Assembly (NCBI GenBank): GCA_964435285.1
Contig: CAYSYA010000003.1
Span: forward strand, 1 to 64,000
From: GCA-2718035 sp964435285
GTDB taxonomy: Bacteria > Bacteroidota > Bacteroidia > Flavobacteriales > TMED113
DNA: 64,000 nucleotides
Direction of reading: 5' to 3'
Positions 54,347 to 62,753 of the stretch are shown piece by piece. A program made the translations under genes and the position numbers. The notes under the pieces were generated by a model that saw only the letters and a program-made list of their open reading frames with translations, was not told the origin of the DNA and ran no database searches. Numbering within the stretch: the first letter of the stretch is position 1; every line of letters begins with the position of its first letter.

Positions 54347-54960
54347 TGTTATTTCTAGAAAAGTACAAAGAAATAAAAACCGAATCAAAGGGTTTTTATA
54401 GTGAAAAAGGAAGTAGATTTGTTGGATATTGTTTCTTAGTTAAAAACAAAAAAGAGGTCGTTACCAAATTAACTGCTTTAAAAAAAATAGAAAAAGGAGC
54501 CAATCATTATTGCTTTGCATATGTAATTAACATTGACCAGTCCGAACAAAAAATATTTGATGATGGAGAACCTCATTCAACAGCTGGTAGACCAATTCTA
54601 CAACAAATTAAGTCTCTAGAGTTAACAAATATTTTAATTGTAGTTGTTCGTTATTTTGGTGGAACTAAACTAGGTATTCCTGGGTTGATAAAAGCATATA
54701 AGTCAGCTGCTCGCAATTCATTAAATAATGCGAAAATTATTACTAAAAATATTCATGAAGAATATTTATTATTATTCAAGTACCATTCTTTAAATATAAT
54801 AATGAAAAAAATTAAATGTTTTAATTTAAAAATATTAAAAAGAGAATTAAATACGGACTGCAAATTAACTGTTGCAATACCAAGAACAAAAAGCGATTTC
54901 ATTATTGAACATTTTAAAAAAGAAAGAGGTGTTGAGATTAAATTTCTTAACTTAATTTAG
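54346..54960 (+). CDS. yigZ: YigZ/IMPACT family protein
   Basis: 204 residues from GTG. GSRFVGYCFLV, NHYCFAYVI, FDDGEPHSTAGRPIL and VRYFGGTKLG are diagnostic of the YigZ/IMPACT N-terminal domain. The family binds or affects translation factors in eukaryotes, but the bacterial role is not settled. It overlaps the GNAT gene by one base. Confidence 0.93.
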   Translation: MLFLEKYKEIKTESKGFYSEKGSRFVGYCFLVKNKKEVVTKLTALKKIEKGANHYCFAYVINIDQSEQKIFDDGEPHSTAGRPILQQIKSLELTNILIVVVRYFGGTKLGIPGLIKAYKSAARNSLNNAKIITKNIHEEYLLLFKYHSLNIIMKKIKCFNLKILKRELNTDCKLTVAIPRTKSDFIIEHFKKERGVEIKFLNLI

Positions 54961-54962
54961 TT

Positions 54963-55232
54963 ATGGTTACATTATTTAGAATAATTAGTTATTTAGAAGG
55001 TGTTTCTTATGTACTGTTATTATTTGCTACAACTATTAAATATTGTCTAAGTAATGAATATTGGGTCCAAATACTTGGCATGCCACACGGGATCTTATTT
55101 TTAATTTATGTGTTAATCGCAATTTTTTTGGGATTTAAATTCAATTGGGAAAGAAAAAAACTAGCTATTATTCTTTTTGCTTCAGTTATTCCTCTTGGGA
55201 CCTTCTATATAGATTTTAAATATTTTAATTAA
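54963..55232 (+). CDS. DUF3817 membrane protein
   Basis: 89 residues with three hydrophobic segments. RIISYLEGVSYVLLLFATTIKY and GMPHGILFLIYV are the DUF3817 signature. Function unknown. It starts 2 bases after yigZ. Confidence 0.85.
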   Translation: MVTLFRIISYLEGVSYVLLLFATTIKYCLSNEYWVQILGMPHGILFLIYVLIAIFLGFKFNWERKKLAIILFASVIPLGTFYIDFKYFN

Positions 55233-55274
55233 AATTTGAATTATTATATTTACTAAACAAATCTATTCACATCT

Positions 55275-55760
55275 ATGAAAAAATTTATTATTTTATTCAT
55301 TCTTCCTCTTTTTTCAATCAGTCAAGTTGACTACAACTTACAAATTCAACCTATTTTTAATACTAATTGTGTAAGTTGTCATCAAGGATCAGCAAATTAT
55401 TTTGGTGGATTATCACTTGAAAGTTACGAAGCCGTAACAGCTGGTGGGAATACTGAGGGTGGAATCATTTCTACAGGGTTATTAGAAAATTATATTAGCA
55501 CTGGTTACATGCCCCCATATGGCTCTGGCGCATATTTAAATACTAATGAAGTTGATTTAATAATTCAATGGTTAACTGAAGGAGCTTTAGAAGAAGTTGA
55601 TGTTAGCTCTACTTTAGAAAATAACAAAGAAGAATCCATTGTGAAAATTATAGACGTTTTAGGAAGAAATAAACTGAAAGGTAATTCTGGAGTTCAGATT
55701 TATATTTATGAAAATGGGAAAATAGAAAAGAAGTTTAACACTACAAATTATATACACTAA
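55275..55760 (+). CDS. Secreted c-type cytochrome-like protein with short sorting module
   Basis: 161 residues, signal peptide MKKFIILFILPLFSISQ. A heme-c site CVSCH is at about 32-36 (NTNCVSCHQGS), and GYMPPYGSG is a likely axial-Met loop; this is the planctomycete cytochrome-type domain also used by peptide- and sugar-active surface proteins. Residues from about 122 are the short module (KIIDVLGRNKLKGN ... YIYENGKIEKKF). A heme protein carrying this tail suggests surface or extracellular electron use. Confidence 0.9.
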   Translation: MKKFIILFILPLFSISQVDYNLQIQPIFNTNCVSCHQGSANYFGGLSLESYEAVTAGGNTEGGIISTGLLENYISTGYMPPYGSGAYLNTNEVDLIIQWLTEGALEEVDVSSTLENNKEESIVKIIDVLGRNKLKGNSGVQIYIYENGKIEKKFNTTNYIH

Positions 55761-55761
55761 T

Positions 55762-56025
55762 ATGAAAAAGATTTTTATATTAACTACATTTTTACTTATA
55801 TCTTGCGGAAGACCTAATCTTAGTGCATGCGATTGTGCTGAAATGGAAAAAGAGAAAATTGATGGTAATATGGAGAAATTAACTAAAACAGTTGAGGAAC
55901 AAAAATTAATAGAAGAAAATTGGGAGCAAAAAATGTTACCTTGTGAAGAATTAATTGAAAAAAATGAAGATTTTGGATTAGAAGTGCAAGATTGTTTATT
56001 ATCTCTTTTAAAAAATGATAATTAA
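55762..56025 (+). CDS. Small Cys lipoprotein, paralogue 1
   Basis: 87 residues with a lipobox (LLISC, Cys at about 15). The mature part has NLSACDCAEMEKEK, a helical Glu/Lys-rich centre, and late single Cys (LPCEELI, QDCLLS). The SACDCAE motif is shared with the next gene. It could form a disulfide hairpin or a helical pair. Two bases from the cytochrome gene. Confidence 0.65.
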   Translation: MKKIFILTTFLLISCGRPNLSACDCAEMEKEKIDGNMEKLTKTVEEQKLIEENWEQKMLPCEELIEKNEDFGLEVQDCLLSLLKNDN

Positions 56026-56045
56026 ATGTATAAGTTTTAATTGAT

Positions 56046-56294
56046 ATGAATTACATATATTTTACCTTATTAGTAATGTTTTTATGCTCATGCAGTGGCC
56101 CATCAGCATGTGATTGTGCAGAAAAAACAATGTCTATAAAATCAGAATTTTTTAAAAATCCGGAAATGAGTGATGATGAAAAAAAAATGATACTAAACCG
56201 TGCAAGAAAGGAATTAGCAACTTGTGATGAAAAAAGTAAATCGGATTCTATTTTTAAAAAAAACTATGAAATTTGTCTGAAAAAAAATCAATAA
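56046..56294 (+). CDS. Small Cys lipoprotein, paralogue 2
   Basis: 82 residues, lipobox FLCSC (Cys at about 16). The mature part has PSACDCAEKTMSIKS, a helical core and two late Cys (ATCDEKS, EICLKK). It shares SACDCAE and size with the upstream gene, so the two arose by duplication. Function unknown. Confidence 0.65.
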   Translation: MNYIYFTLLVMFLCSCSGPSACDCAEKTMSIKSEFFKNPEMSDDEKKMILNRARKELATCDEKSKSDSIFKKNYEICLKKNQ

Positions 56295-56330
56295 TTCATT
56301 AAAAAATCGGTTTATAATTAAATAACAAAA

Positions 56331-56495
56331 CCCGCATAAAGGCTTGGAGAAATTCCAATAAAACATTTATAACGTAGTTGCGTTAATTCGGTAATTCTGC
56401 AACCTTCATTAGAAAGTCAGACCCGCCCTAGCTACCGCAAACATGCACGCTAATTTAAATAAGTGTTAATTTCTCAAGCGTTACCTTTATACGGG
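56331..56495 (-). ncRNA. Structured RNA candidate, 6S-like rod
   Basis: The ends form a 12-bp helix (56331-56342 CCCGCATAAAGG with 56484-56495 CCTTTATACGGG, one G-U). It continues, after a 5-base bulge, into an 11-bp helix (56343-56354 with 56468-56478, one bulged base). Further in, an apical hairpin at 56396-56421 pairs a 4-bp and a 6-bp stem around a four-base loop. Length is 165 bases. A T run lies on the minus side just past 56331, so the minus direction is favoured. The double-stranded rod with a central open part is like 6S RNA; no family model was run. Confidence 0.6.
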
Positions 56496-56522
56496 ATTAT
56501 TATATTATTATAAATATACAAT

Positions 56523-57023
56523 CTAATTTTCCTTTTTTAATCTACATTCATTAAAATATAGTGGTAATAAATCTTTAGCTTGATTAAATTTGAATATTTT
56601 AGATTTAGTAAACAACCATACTTCAATTGGGTTACCCTGCCCTTCTTCATACTCTAATAAAACTTGCCTACACATTCCGCAAGGAGCAATTGGTTCATTG
56701 ATCATAAAATCATCCGTTGAACATGTTATTGCTATTTTTTTAATTGCTAATTCTGGATTATTTGCTTTTGCTGAAAACAATGCAACTCTTTCCGAACATA
56801 TACCATTAGGAAAAGAAGCATTTTCTTGATTATTCCCAATTACATACGATCCATCTTCCAATAAAAGACTTGACCCAACTTTAAATTTAGAGTAAGGTGC
56901 ATAAGCATTTTCTAGTGCTTGTTCTGCTTTGTTAAATAAAACAACAACTTCTCTTGAAAGGTTTAGACGATTAGGAATTTCTTTAAATGAAATTTTGAAT
57001 TCTCGAATAAATGAGTGCTCCAT
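56523..57023 (-). CDS. cdd: Cytidine deaminase
   Basis: 166 residues. NASFPNGICSERVALFSA (the C-S-E form of the usual C-A-E, with the catalytic Glu) and PCGMCRQVLLEYE give the zinc site: three Cys and the proton-shuttling Glu. It deaminates cytidine and deoxycytidine to uridine forms for salvage. It lies upstream of the RNA candidate on the same strand. Confidence 0.92.
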   Translation of the reverse strand: MEHSFIREFKISFKEIPNRLNLSREVVVLFNKAEQALENAYAPYSKFKVGSSLLLEDGSYVIGNNQENASFPNGICSERVALFSAKANNPELAIKKIAITCSTDDFMINEPIAPCGMCRQVLLEYEEGQGNPIEVWLFTKSKIFKFNQAKDLLPLYFNECRLKKEN

Positions 57024-57069
57024 AATATAATTATGTTAAATAATAATGGAGTTTCTAAGCTGAAATTTA

Positions 57070-57261
57070 TTAAACTAACTTGACGTTTACCGCGTTGATT
57101 CCCTTTTGCCCTTCAGCTAATTCAAATTCAACTGAGTCACCTTTAGTTATTCTATCTACGCACCCAGTTGCATGTACAAAGTGCTCTTGCTCTGAACCTT
57201 CTTCTGTAATAAAACCATATCTTTTATCTTCATCGAAAAACTTTACTGTTCCTTTTTTCAT
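57070..57261 (-). CDS. Cold-shock domain protein
   Basis: 63 residues from ATG 57261 (MKKGTVKFFDEDKRYGFITEEGS). The RNP1-like KRYGFIT and RNP2-like HFVHAT motifs mark the single-stranded nucleic-acid binding surface of CspA. The start is set by the family N-terminus; a longer frame upstream has no support. A TATCTTTG box lies 30 bases upstream. Confidence 0.95.
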   Translation of the reverse strand: MKKGTVKFFDEDKRYGFITEEGSEQEHFVHATGCVDRITKGDSVEFELAEGQKGINAVNVKLV

Positions 57262-57290
57262 TATTATTTTTGATGTTAAATATTTGAATT

Positions 57291-57298
57291 CAAAGATA
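57291..57298 (-). promoter_or_regulatory. Candidate -7 box for the cold-shock gene
   Basis: TATCTTTG on the minus strand fits TAnnTTTG. It is about 30 bases before the start codon at 57261. No clear TTG is at the -33 position, so the strength is uncertain. Confidence 0.4.
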
Positions 57299-57347
57299 CA
57301 CAATAATTATATGATTTATTATAAATTTATAACGTAATTATCTTTTT

Positions 57348-57827
57348 ATGGAAAATGCAAAAAAAGAAATAGGCCCACTACATTGCCTATATTTCATCTA
57401 TTATTCATTCACAACTAGTACAGATGAAAATTATAATGAGTCTCAAATTCATAAAATCACAACTTATCTCAATGAGTGGACAAATGATAAAAATACAAGT
57501 GAGGCAATAATCAAAGAAACTTTGGAATGGGTTCAAGAATCTCAAATACCGAAAAGTGAATTTATAAACGTTATGTTATCAATGGTTGATTATTTAAATG
57601 ATGAACAAAGATTTTCTTTACTACAAAAAGAATTGGTGTTATTACACATACGACAAATTTCTCGTAGTGACGGGAGTTTTACAGAAAATGAAAAAAAGTA
57701 CCACGATCTACTAGCATTTCATTTTGGTTTAAGATTACGAGTATCCTCTTGTTCAAAAAAGGAAATTGAAGAGACGGTAAATAAAATTGAAAGGAAAAAA
57801 ATTGGATTTAAAATTCAAAGAAATTAA
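57348..57827 (+). CDS. TerB-like protein
   Basis: 159 residues, helical. The paired helices with RQISRSDGSFTENEKKYHDLLAFHFGL at about 104-130 match the TerB-like (tellurite-resistance B) helical family, which carries acidic metal-binding residues in the D-G-x-F-T-x-x-E loop. No signal peptide. Function in this group is unclear. It converges on the yjbQ gene with a 4-base overlap. Confidence 0.75.
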   Translation: MENAKKEIGPLHCLYFIYYSFTTSTDENYNESQIHKITTYLNEWTNDKNTSEAIIKETLEWVQESQIPKSEFINVMLSMVDYLNDEQRFSLLQKELVLLHIRQISRSDGSFTENEKKYHDLLAFHFGLRLRVSSCSKKEIEETVNKIERKKIGFKIQRN

Positions 57828-58246
57828 ACCCCCATCATTGTCGCTGTAATTATTCTTTCTCTTGAAATATTTCTATGTTCACAAAAAAAAATTCCCTGCC
57901 ACTTTCCAAGGCCTAAAGCACCATTTGTAATTGGGATGGTAAGATTATTACTAAGTAAAGACGATTTAATATGTGCTGGCATATCATCCTGTCCTTCAAA
58001 AGTGTGTGTAAAATAAGGTTCGTTTTCAGGTACTATTTTATTGAGGTAATTTTCCAAGTCTTTTCTTACTTTTTCATCCGTATTTTCATTAATAGTTAAT
58101 GATGCAGAAGTGTGCTCTAAATATAAATACAACAAACCTTTATCTATGGACTTTATTTCTGTTAAATTATCTATTACCTTATTGGTTATTATATGAACAC
58201 CCCTTGATTTTGATCTAATTAAGATTTTTTTTTGATAAACTATCAC
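57824..58246 (-). CDS. yjbQ: YjbQ-type secondary thiamine-phosphate synthase family protein
   Basis: 140 residues. LYLEHTSASLTINENTD (about 41-57), HIKSSLLSNNLTIPITNGALGLGKWQGIFFCEHR (about 96-130) are the UPF0047/YjbQ signature. The family has a reported weak thiamine-phosphate synthase activity and a doubtful main role. It overlaps the DUF2007 gene by 4 bases. Confidence 0.93.
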   Translation of the reverse strand: MIVYQKKILIRSKSRGVHIITNKVIDNLTEIKSIDKGLLYLYLEHTSASLTINENTDEKVRKDLENYLNKIVPENEPYFTHTFEGQDDMPAHIKSSLLSNNLTIPITNGALGLGKWQGIFFCEHRNISRERIITATMMGV

Positions 58247-58458
58247 TTGTATTTTAAAATAATTTTTTTTGCTAAAACAAAATCTTTTTCTAAAACATAC
58301 AGCTCTCTTTCGTTAAAAGTACAAAATGAATCTACCCAACCAGCTGTGACATTTGAGTGGTAATTATTCTTGATTTTTAATTTGATATTATGAGAATCAA
58401 ATAATTGACATATCGACTGAAGCTCAAAAAAATTAATAGTAGTTAAAAATTTATACAT
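58243..58458 (-). CDS. DUF2007 protein
   Basis: 71 residues. FFELQSICQLFDSHNIKLKIKN then GWVDSFCTFNERELYVLEKDFVLAKKIIL match the DUF2007 putative signal-transducing fold. Coupled to yjbQ by an overlapping start/stop. Function unknown. Confidence 0.8.
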   Translation of the reverse strand: MYKFLTTINFFELQSICQLFDSHNIKLKIKNNYHSNVTAGWVDSFCTFNERELYVLEKDFVLAKKIILKYK

Positions 58459-58463
58459 AATTT

Positions 58464-59441
58464 TTAAGGAGCAATCAAAGATTGATTAATAATCATCAAA
58501 CCATTTGATGTCATAAAACTAATTTGAAATGTATATTCTTCACCTGAATTTAAGCCTCCTCCAGGGGGTATTAAATTAGTGATTGTTTCAGCATTTTGAG
58601 GAGTATAACTTTCTCCAATTTGATTTCCAGATGAATCAAAAACTTTTTGATATATACCCAACTGAATGTAATAATCTAAAATAACAGGATCTATGATTTC
58701 AAGTTCTAATTGATTTGTAAATACAGCGTTAAAACTGAGTGTAAATTGAGAATTATTTAATTCAGTTGATGGGCTAGGAATATTAATTGGAATAGGAGGT
58801 TGCACTTCACCATTTGAAAAAGTCACAATTAAATTTTCATTAATTATTTCAACTTGTTGTATGGATATACCGTCTTGTCCATCATTTCCAGGGGGTCCAG
58901 GGGGTCCTTCTAATCCTACTCCTACTGGCCCTTGAGGTCCTTGGGGTCCTGGATTTCCTTGTGGACCTTGTAGGCCCTGGGCCCCAACAGGTCCTTGTAC
59001 ACCTTGCTCTCCTTGTGGACCAGGGTTTCCTGGGTTTGCACTAGTTTCAGCAAACAATGCATAAGGAACACTTTTTAACTGTGTGCTTCCCATTAGTAGA
59101 TAATTATTACCAGCATTAATATCAACAGATACTTCTAAAAAATATGGGTGGTTACCCCAATCAATATCATCAAAAGAACCACTATAATTTACACCTCCCC
59201 CAATTTCTAAGTTAACTAAACCTATTGGTGAAGTTTGAACAAAATGCTCTTCCGAATAAATAACAGGGCCAAAACTAGAATCTTCCAATATTCTAATTAA
59301 AACACTTACATCTCTATCGGGCATAATACCCCAATTAACATCCCTAATTACGGTCTGATACGAAAATGTGTGTGGCGCTTGTGCTGTACTAGAGCTTATA
59401 GATAAAAGAATTACTAATAGCGTTAAATATAATTTTCTCAT
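58464..59441 (-). CDS. Secreted collagen-like protein
   Basis: 325 residues, signal peptide ending SSSTAQ. Residues about 30-130 are an N-terminal beta domain (FSYQTVIRDVNWGIMPDRDVSV; FLEVSVDINAGNNYLLMGST), common at the start of Bacteroidota surface fibres. Then about 18 Gly-x-y triplets (GNPGPQGEQGVQGPVGAQG ...) form a collagen triple helix with many Pro and Gln. The C-terminal 110 residues are a beta domain. The neighbour at 59448 has a T9SS tail and may be its partner. Probably a trimeric fibre. Confidence 0.9.
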   Translation of the reverse strand: MRKLYLTLLVILLSISSSTAQAPHTFSYQTVIRDVNWGIMPDRDVSVLIRILEDSSFGPVIYSEEHFVQTSPIGLVNLEIGGGVNYSGSFDDIDWGNHPYFLEVSVDINAGNNYLLMGSTQLKSVPYALFAETSANPGNPGPQGEQGVQGPVGAQGLQGPQGNPGPQGPQGPVGVGLEGPPGPPGNDGQDGISIQQVEIINENLIVTFSNGEVQPPIPINIPSPSTELNNSQFTLSFNAVFTNQLELEIIDPVILDYYIQLGIYQKVFDSSGNQIGESYTPQNAETITNLIPPGGGLNSGEEYTFQISFMTSNGLMIINQSLIAP

Positions 59442-59447
59442 TTTATT

Positions 59448-59990
59448 TTATTTTAATTTTTGAATTTTAAATAGGTCTTTTTCGTTTTCTGTAATTATCT
59501 CTAAGATATATGTTCCTAATTTTAAAAAATTGGTATTAATTTTGTGAAAATTCCTTTCAGGTGACACAAAATCATAGAATATTATTTTACCTGATAGATC
59601 AATTATTCTTATTTCAATAAGTTCATTTTGAAAATTTGAAAATTCTAAATTTAGGAAGTCTGTTATGGGGTTTGGAAAAATAGTAATTTTGGTTTTCGGA
59701 CTATCTAATAAGGAAATTACACCTAATCTCGGCTGATGAAATCCCTGGGTCAACATGTATTGGTCTGATTTTAATGTTTCAATAGCTATTTCTCCAAGAG
59801 TAAAATCTGATTTTACACTAACCATTGAATATCCTTGTAAAGAACCTCCACAGCCCGTTATAACCGATGGATCTATATTCAACCCATCTTGAGAATGACT
59901 AAAAAATGAAATACAGATAAGACACAAACATATATAGTTTTTTATATGTATTTTCTTTGTGTCTTTATGTTTTTTTGTTTTTAAGTTCAA
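59448..59990 (-). CDS. Short secreted protein with T9SS type A tail
   Basis: 180 residues with a basic N-terminus and signal peptide (SFFSHSQ). A short central domain (VSVKSDFTLGEIAIETLKSD, YMLTQGFHQPRL) is followed by the type A sorting domain (ITIFPNPITDFLNLEFSN ... GTYILEIITENEK). Such short proteins often sit directly beside a collagen-like or tail-fibre gene in Bacteroidota, as here (6 bases from the next gene). Confidence 0.85.
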   Translation of the reverse strand: MNLKTKKHKDTKKIHIKNYICLCLICISFFSHSQDGLNIDPSVITGCGGSLQGYSMVSVKSDFTLGEIAIETLKSDQYMLTQGFHQPRLGVISLLDSPKTKITIFPNPITDFLNLEFSNFQNELIEIRIIDLSGKIIFYDFVSPERNFHKINTNFLKLGTYILEIITENEKDLFKIQKLK

Positions 59991-60028
59991 TGTTTAAATT
60001 TTTAATGTTTTATTATAAGTCTATTTTT

Positions 60029-60535
60029 TTAAATTATACAGCCAATCGCGGTTGTGCTAGAAAACTCTAAGTCATTTCCCATTAATAATTGATCTAAAAC
60101 ATTATAAAGATAATTATTATCCGGGGGGCTCCATTGACCTATTTCGGTATAACTATTATCAACCATTCCGCTGTAAATTAAAGTATTATTATATTCAACA
60201 AACACCTCAGAATAAACGGTAGCTCCCAACAAAGATACCATTTCTCCGTTATTATCATCAATACAATCAAAGGGAATAGAATATTTATTAGAAAAATTAG
60301 ATATTGATTCCGCATTAGAAAGTAAATTGGGAAAATAAGCTACAAACACAACTGAATCTGAAGAAAATGCCTCAAAACAGTTAATTAATGGCATAGTCAT
60401 GTACTGGGCGACTGGACAGTTTTCAGATAAAAAAACTGAAACTTTAATTATGGAGTTATTATTTTCAAGTACTGGGTCTCTTTGACAAGAAATAATAGTC
60501 AAAATTAATAATATGTTTTTAAAGTAATTCATCAA
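60029..60535 (-). CDS. Redoxin/thioredoxin-like lipoprotein
   Basis: 168 residues with a lipobox (LTIISC, Cys at about 17). The mature part has SENCPVAQYMTMPLINCFEAF (peroxiredoxin-like CP position), VVFVAYFPN, YSIPFDCIDD and LGATVYSEVFVEYNNTLIYSG, then a late TAIGCII. The pattern matches redoxin-domain proteins of the periplasm. Whether the Cys pair is redox-active is not settled. Confidence 0.75.
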   Translation of the reverse strand: MMNYFKNILLILTIISCQRDPVLENNNSIIKVSVFLSENCPVAQYMTMPLINCFEAFSSDSVVFVAYFPNLLSNAESISNFSNKYSIPFDCIDDNNGEMVSLLGATVYSEVFVEYNNTLIYSGMVDNSYTEIGQWSPPDNNYLYNVLDQLLMGNDLEFSSTTAIGCII

Positions 60536-60542
60536 TATTAAA

Positions 60543-60617
<75 letters not shown>

Positions 60618-60631
60618 TTTAAATTATAATA

Positions 60632-60639
60632 CAAATTTA
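60632..60639 (-). promoter_or_regulatory. Candidate -7 box for tRNA-Thr
   Basis: TAAATTTG on the minus strand, 15 bases upstream of the tRNA 5' end, fits TAnnTTTG. No TTG was seen at the -33 distance, so this is tentative. Confidence 0.35.
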
Positions 60640-60661
60640 ACTATATTGTTTAAATATTGAA

Positions 60662-62749
60662 ATGAAGAAATACTCAGAAAAAAAAATAAAAAGGTTAAAA
60701 AATCTTATAATTTCTATTTTAACAGATTCAGAAACACCTTTAAATTATAAACAAATTACCGCAAAACTATTTAATAAGAAAAATAAAGGATTTGATATTC
60801 TAAGTTTACTTAATAAAATGGTGGTGGAAAAAAAATTACTCATTAATGATAATTATAAATTTTATGTTTTAAAAAAAAATATTAATATAACAAAGGGTTT
60901 TTTAGAGTACGGTGAAAAAAAAGAAATTTATTGTAGGTGCGAAAAAACAAATTGTTTAATTCATGTTCCCAAAAAAAATATTAAAGGTGGATTAATTCGT
61001 GATTATGTATTAATTAAAATTTTAAAAAATAAAAGAAGGGTTGATGAGGGGGTGGTTGAAAAAATTATAAAAAGAGATAAAGAGTTTTTTGTGGGCACCT
61101 TTAGTAAAAAAAATAATACGTCTTTTGTAATACCTATTGATAAAAACATCAAAACAGATTTTTATATTCCTAGTGGAGATTGTCTAAACGCTAAAAATAA
61201 CGATCGGGTTTTAGTAAAAATATTAGAATGGCCAGAAAGGGCAAAATGTCCTTTTGGAAAAATAACAGAAATTATTGGAGAAAGTGGAAATTTTTCAACT
61301 GAAATTTTATCTATTATCAAAAAACATGGGATTGAAACTGAGTTTAGTAAAGAAAGTTTAAAATATGTAAAGGGCCTAAATGAAAAAATTATAAAGAAGG
61401 ACATAGAAAATAGACGAGATTTTAGGGAAGAGGCCTGCTTTACTATTGACCCTGATGATGCAAAAGATTTTGATGATGCTGTTTCTGTAAAAAAAATAAA
61501 CACGAACACCTTTGAGATCGGGGTACATATTGCAGATGTTAGCCATTACGTTAAACCTAATACTGCACTAGATAAAGACGCAATTAAAAGAGGGTGCTCT
61601 GTTTACTTGGCTGATAGGGTAATTCCAATGTTACCCGAAAAACTTGCTAATAAGTTGTGTTCACTAAGGCCAAATGAAGAAAAACTATGTTTTTCTACGG
61701 TTTTTATAATGAATACTAATGGTGAAATAATTTCTGATTGGCTAGGTAAAACTATAATTAAATCAAAAAAAAGATTCACCTACAATGAGGCACAAAATGT
61801 TATAAATAACAAACAGGGTGAATTCTTCGAAGAATTATCAACCCTAAATAATTTAGCTGAAAAACTTAGAGCTAAAAGAATTCGAGAAGGTTCAGTAATA
61901 TTAGAAAAAAAGGAAGTTTACGTTGAATTTGTAAACGAAATGCCTGTTAAGCCGTATTTTAAAAAGATTATTTCCACAAATAAGTTGATTGAAGAATTTA
62001 TGTTATTATCAAACAAATTTGTTTGTAAATATTTTAATAATAAAAAAGCGGTATACAGGGTTCATGACAAACCTGACTTGGAAAAATTAAAATCACTAAA
62101 GATATTTTTAAAAAGTATAGATTTAGAATTTAATTTTAGCGAAAATAAATTGTATAAATCAATCAATGATCTACTGAAAAAAATAGATAATAATGAAAAT
62201 AAGTATTTAATAAATCAATTGGTACTTCAATCCATGTCGAAAGCTGAATATTCTGTTAAAAATATTGGGCATTTTGGCCTAGGATTTAATGACTATACAC
62301 ACTTTACTTCTCCGATAAGAAGATATCCTGATATATTAGTACACCGAATACTTAACGATAAATTACAAAAAAAGAAAAATAACATCAACAACCTTAACGG
62401 CCTTTGTTTGAACTCATCAAAAAAAGAAAGGTCAGCAATAAAGGCAGAAAGGGAATATTTAAAATTTATTCTACTTTGGCTGGTAAAAGATAAGGTGGGG
62501 AAGACAACTCCCGCAACAATAATTTCAATTAAGGATTGGGGAATATACGCTGAGTTAGATGACTATTTGTGCGAAGGAATGATTTCTTTAAAAAGTCTTA
62601 AAAAAGAAGGAAACTTTTATTACTGTAATAAAAAAAATGAGATGATAAACAAAATAAATGGAGAAAGTCTATATTTAGGAAAAAAACTAATGGTGACAAT
62701 TACTTCAATTAATTTACAAAGAGGGGAACTTGATATAATGATGGTTTAG
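60662..62749 (+). CDS. rnr: Ribonuclease R
   Basis: 695 residues. The N-terminal winged helix and cold-shock domains extend to about 240. The RNB core has TIDPDDAKDFDDAVSVKK (about 263-280, catalytic Asp cluster), GVHIADVSHYVKPN and CSVYLADRVIPMLPEKLANKLCSLRP, with a late FGLGFNDYTHFTSPIRRYPD (about 540). A C-terminal S1 domain (about 610-695: DWGIYAELDDYLCEG) ends it. It is a processive 3'-5' RNase for structured RNA and quality control. The length is shorter than in E. coli (813), as in other Bacteroidota. Confidence 0.97.
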   Translation: MKKYSEKKIKRLKNLIISILTDSETPLNYKQITAKLFNKKNKGFDILSLLNKMVVEKKLLINDNYKFYVLKKNINITKGFLEYGEKKEIYCRCEKTNCLIHVPKKNIKGGLIRDYVLIKILKNKRRVDEGVVEKIIKRDKEFFVGTFSKKNNTSFVIPIDKNIKTDFYIPSGDCLNAKNNDRVLVKILEWPERAKCPFGKITEIIGESGNFSTEILSIIKKHGIETEFSKESLKYVKGLNEKIIKKDIENRRDFREEACFTIDPDDAKDFDDAVSVKKINTNTFEIGVHIADVSHYVKPNTALDKDAIKRGCSVYLADRVIPMLPEKLANKLCSLRPNEEKLCFSTVFIMNTNGEIISDWLGKTIIKSKKRFTYNEAQNVINNKQGEFFEELSTLNNLAEKLRAKRIREGSVILEKKEVYVEFVNEMPVKPYFKKIISTNKLIEEFMLLSNKFVCKYFNNKKAVYRVHDKPDLEKLKSLKIFLKSIDLEFNFSENKLYKSINDLLKKIDNNENKYLINQLVLQSMSKAEYSVKNIGHFGLGFNDYTHFTSPIRRYPDILVHRILNDKLQKKKNNINNLNGLCLNSSKKERSAIKAEREYLKFILLWLVKDKVGKTTPATIISIKDWGIYAELDDYLCEGMISLKSLKKEGNFYYCNKKNEMINKINGESLYLGKKLMVTITSINLQRGELDIMMV

Positions 62750-62753
62750 TATT

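Noticed and set aside
56331..56495. The structured RNA read as a tmRNA, RNase P or riboswitch
   Set aside because: No tag-coding frame, no tRNA-like end, no conserved RNase P motif and no match to known aptamer cores were seen; it is also downstream of cdd instead of in a leader.
57262..57303. Longer start for the cold-shock protein
   Set aside because: All family members begin at MKKGTVKFF-like text; the extra 14 residues overlap the likely promoter.
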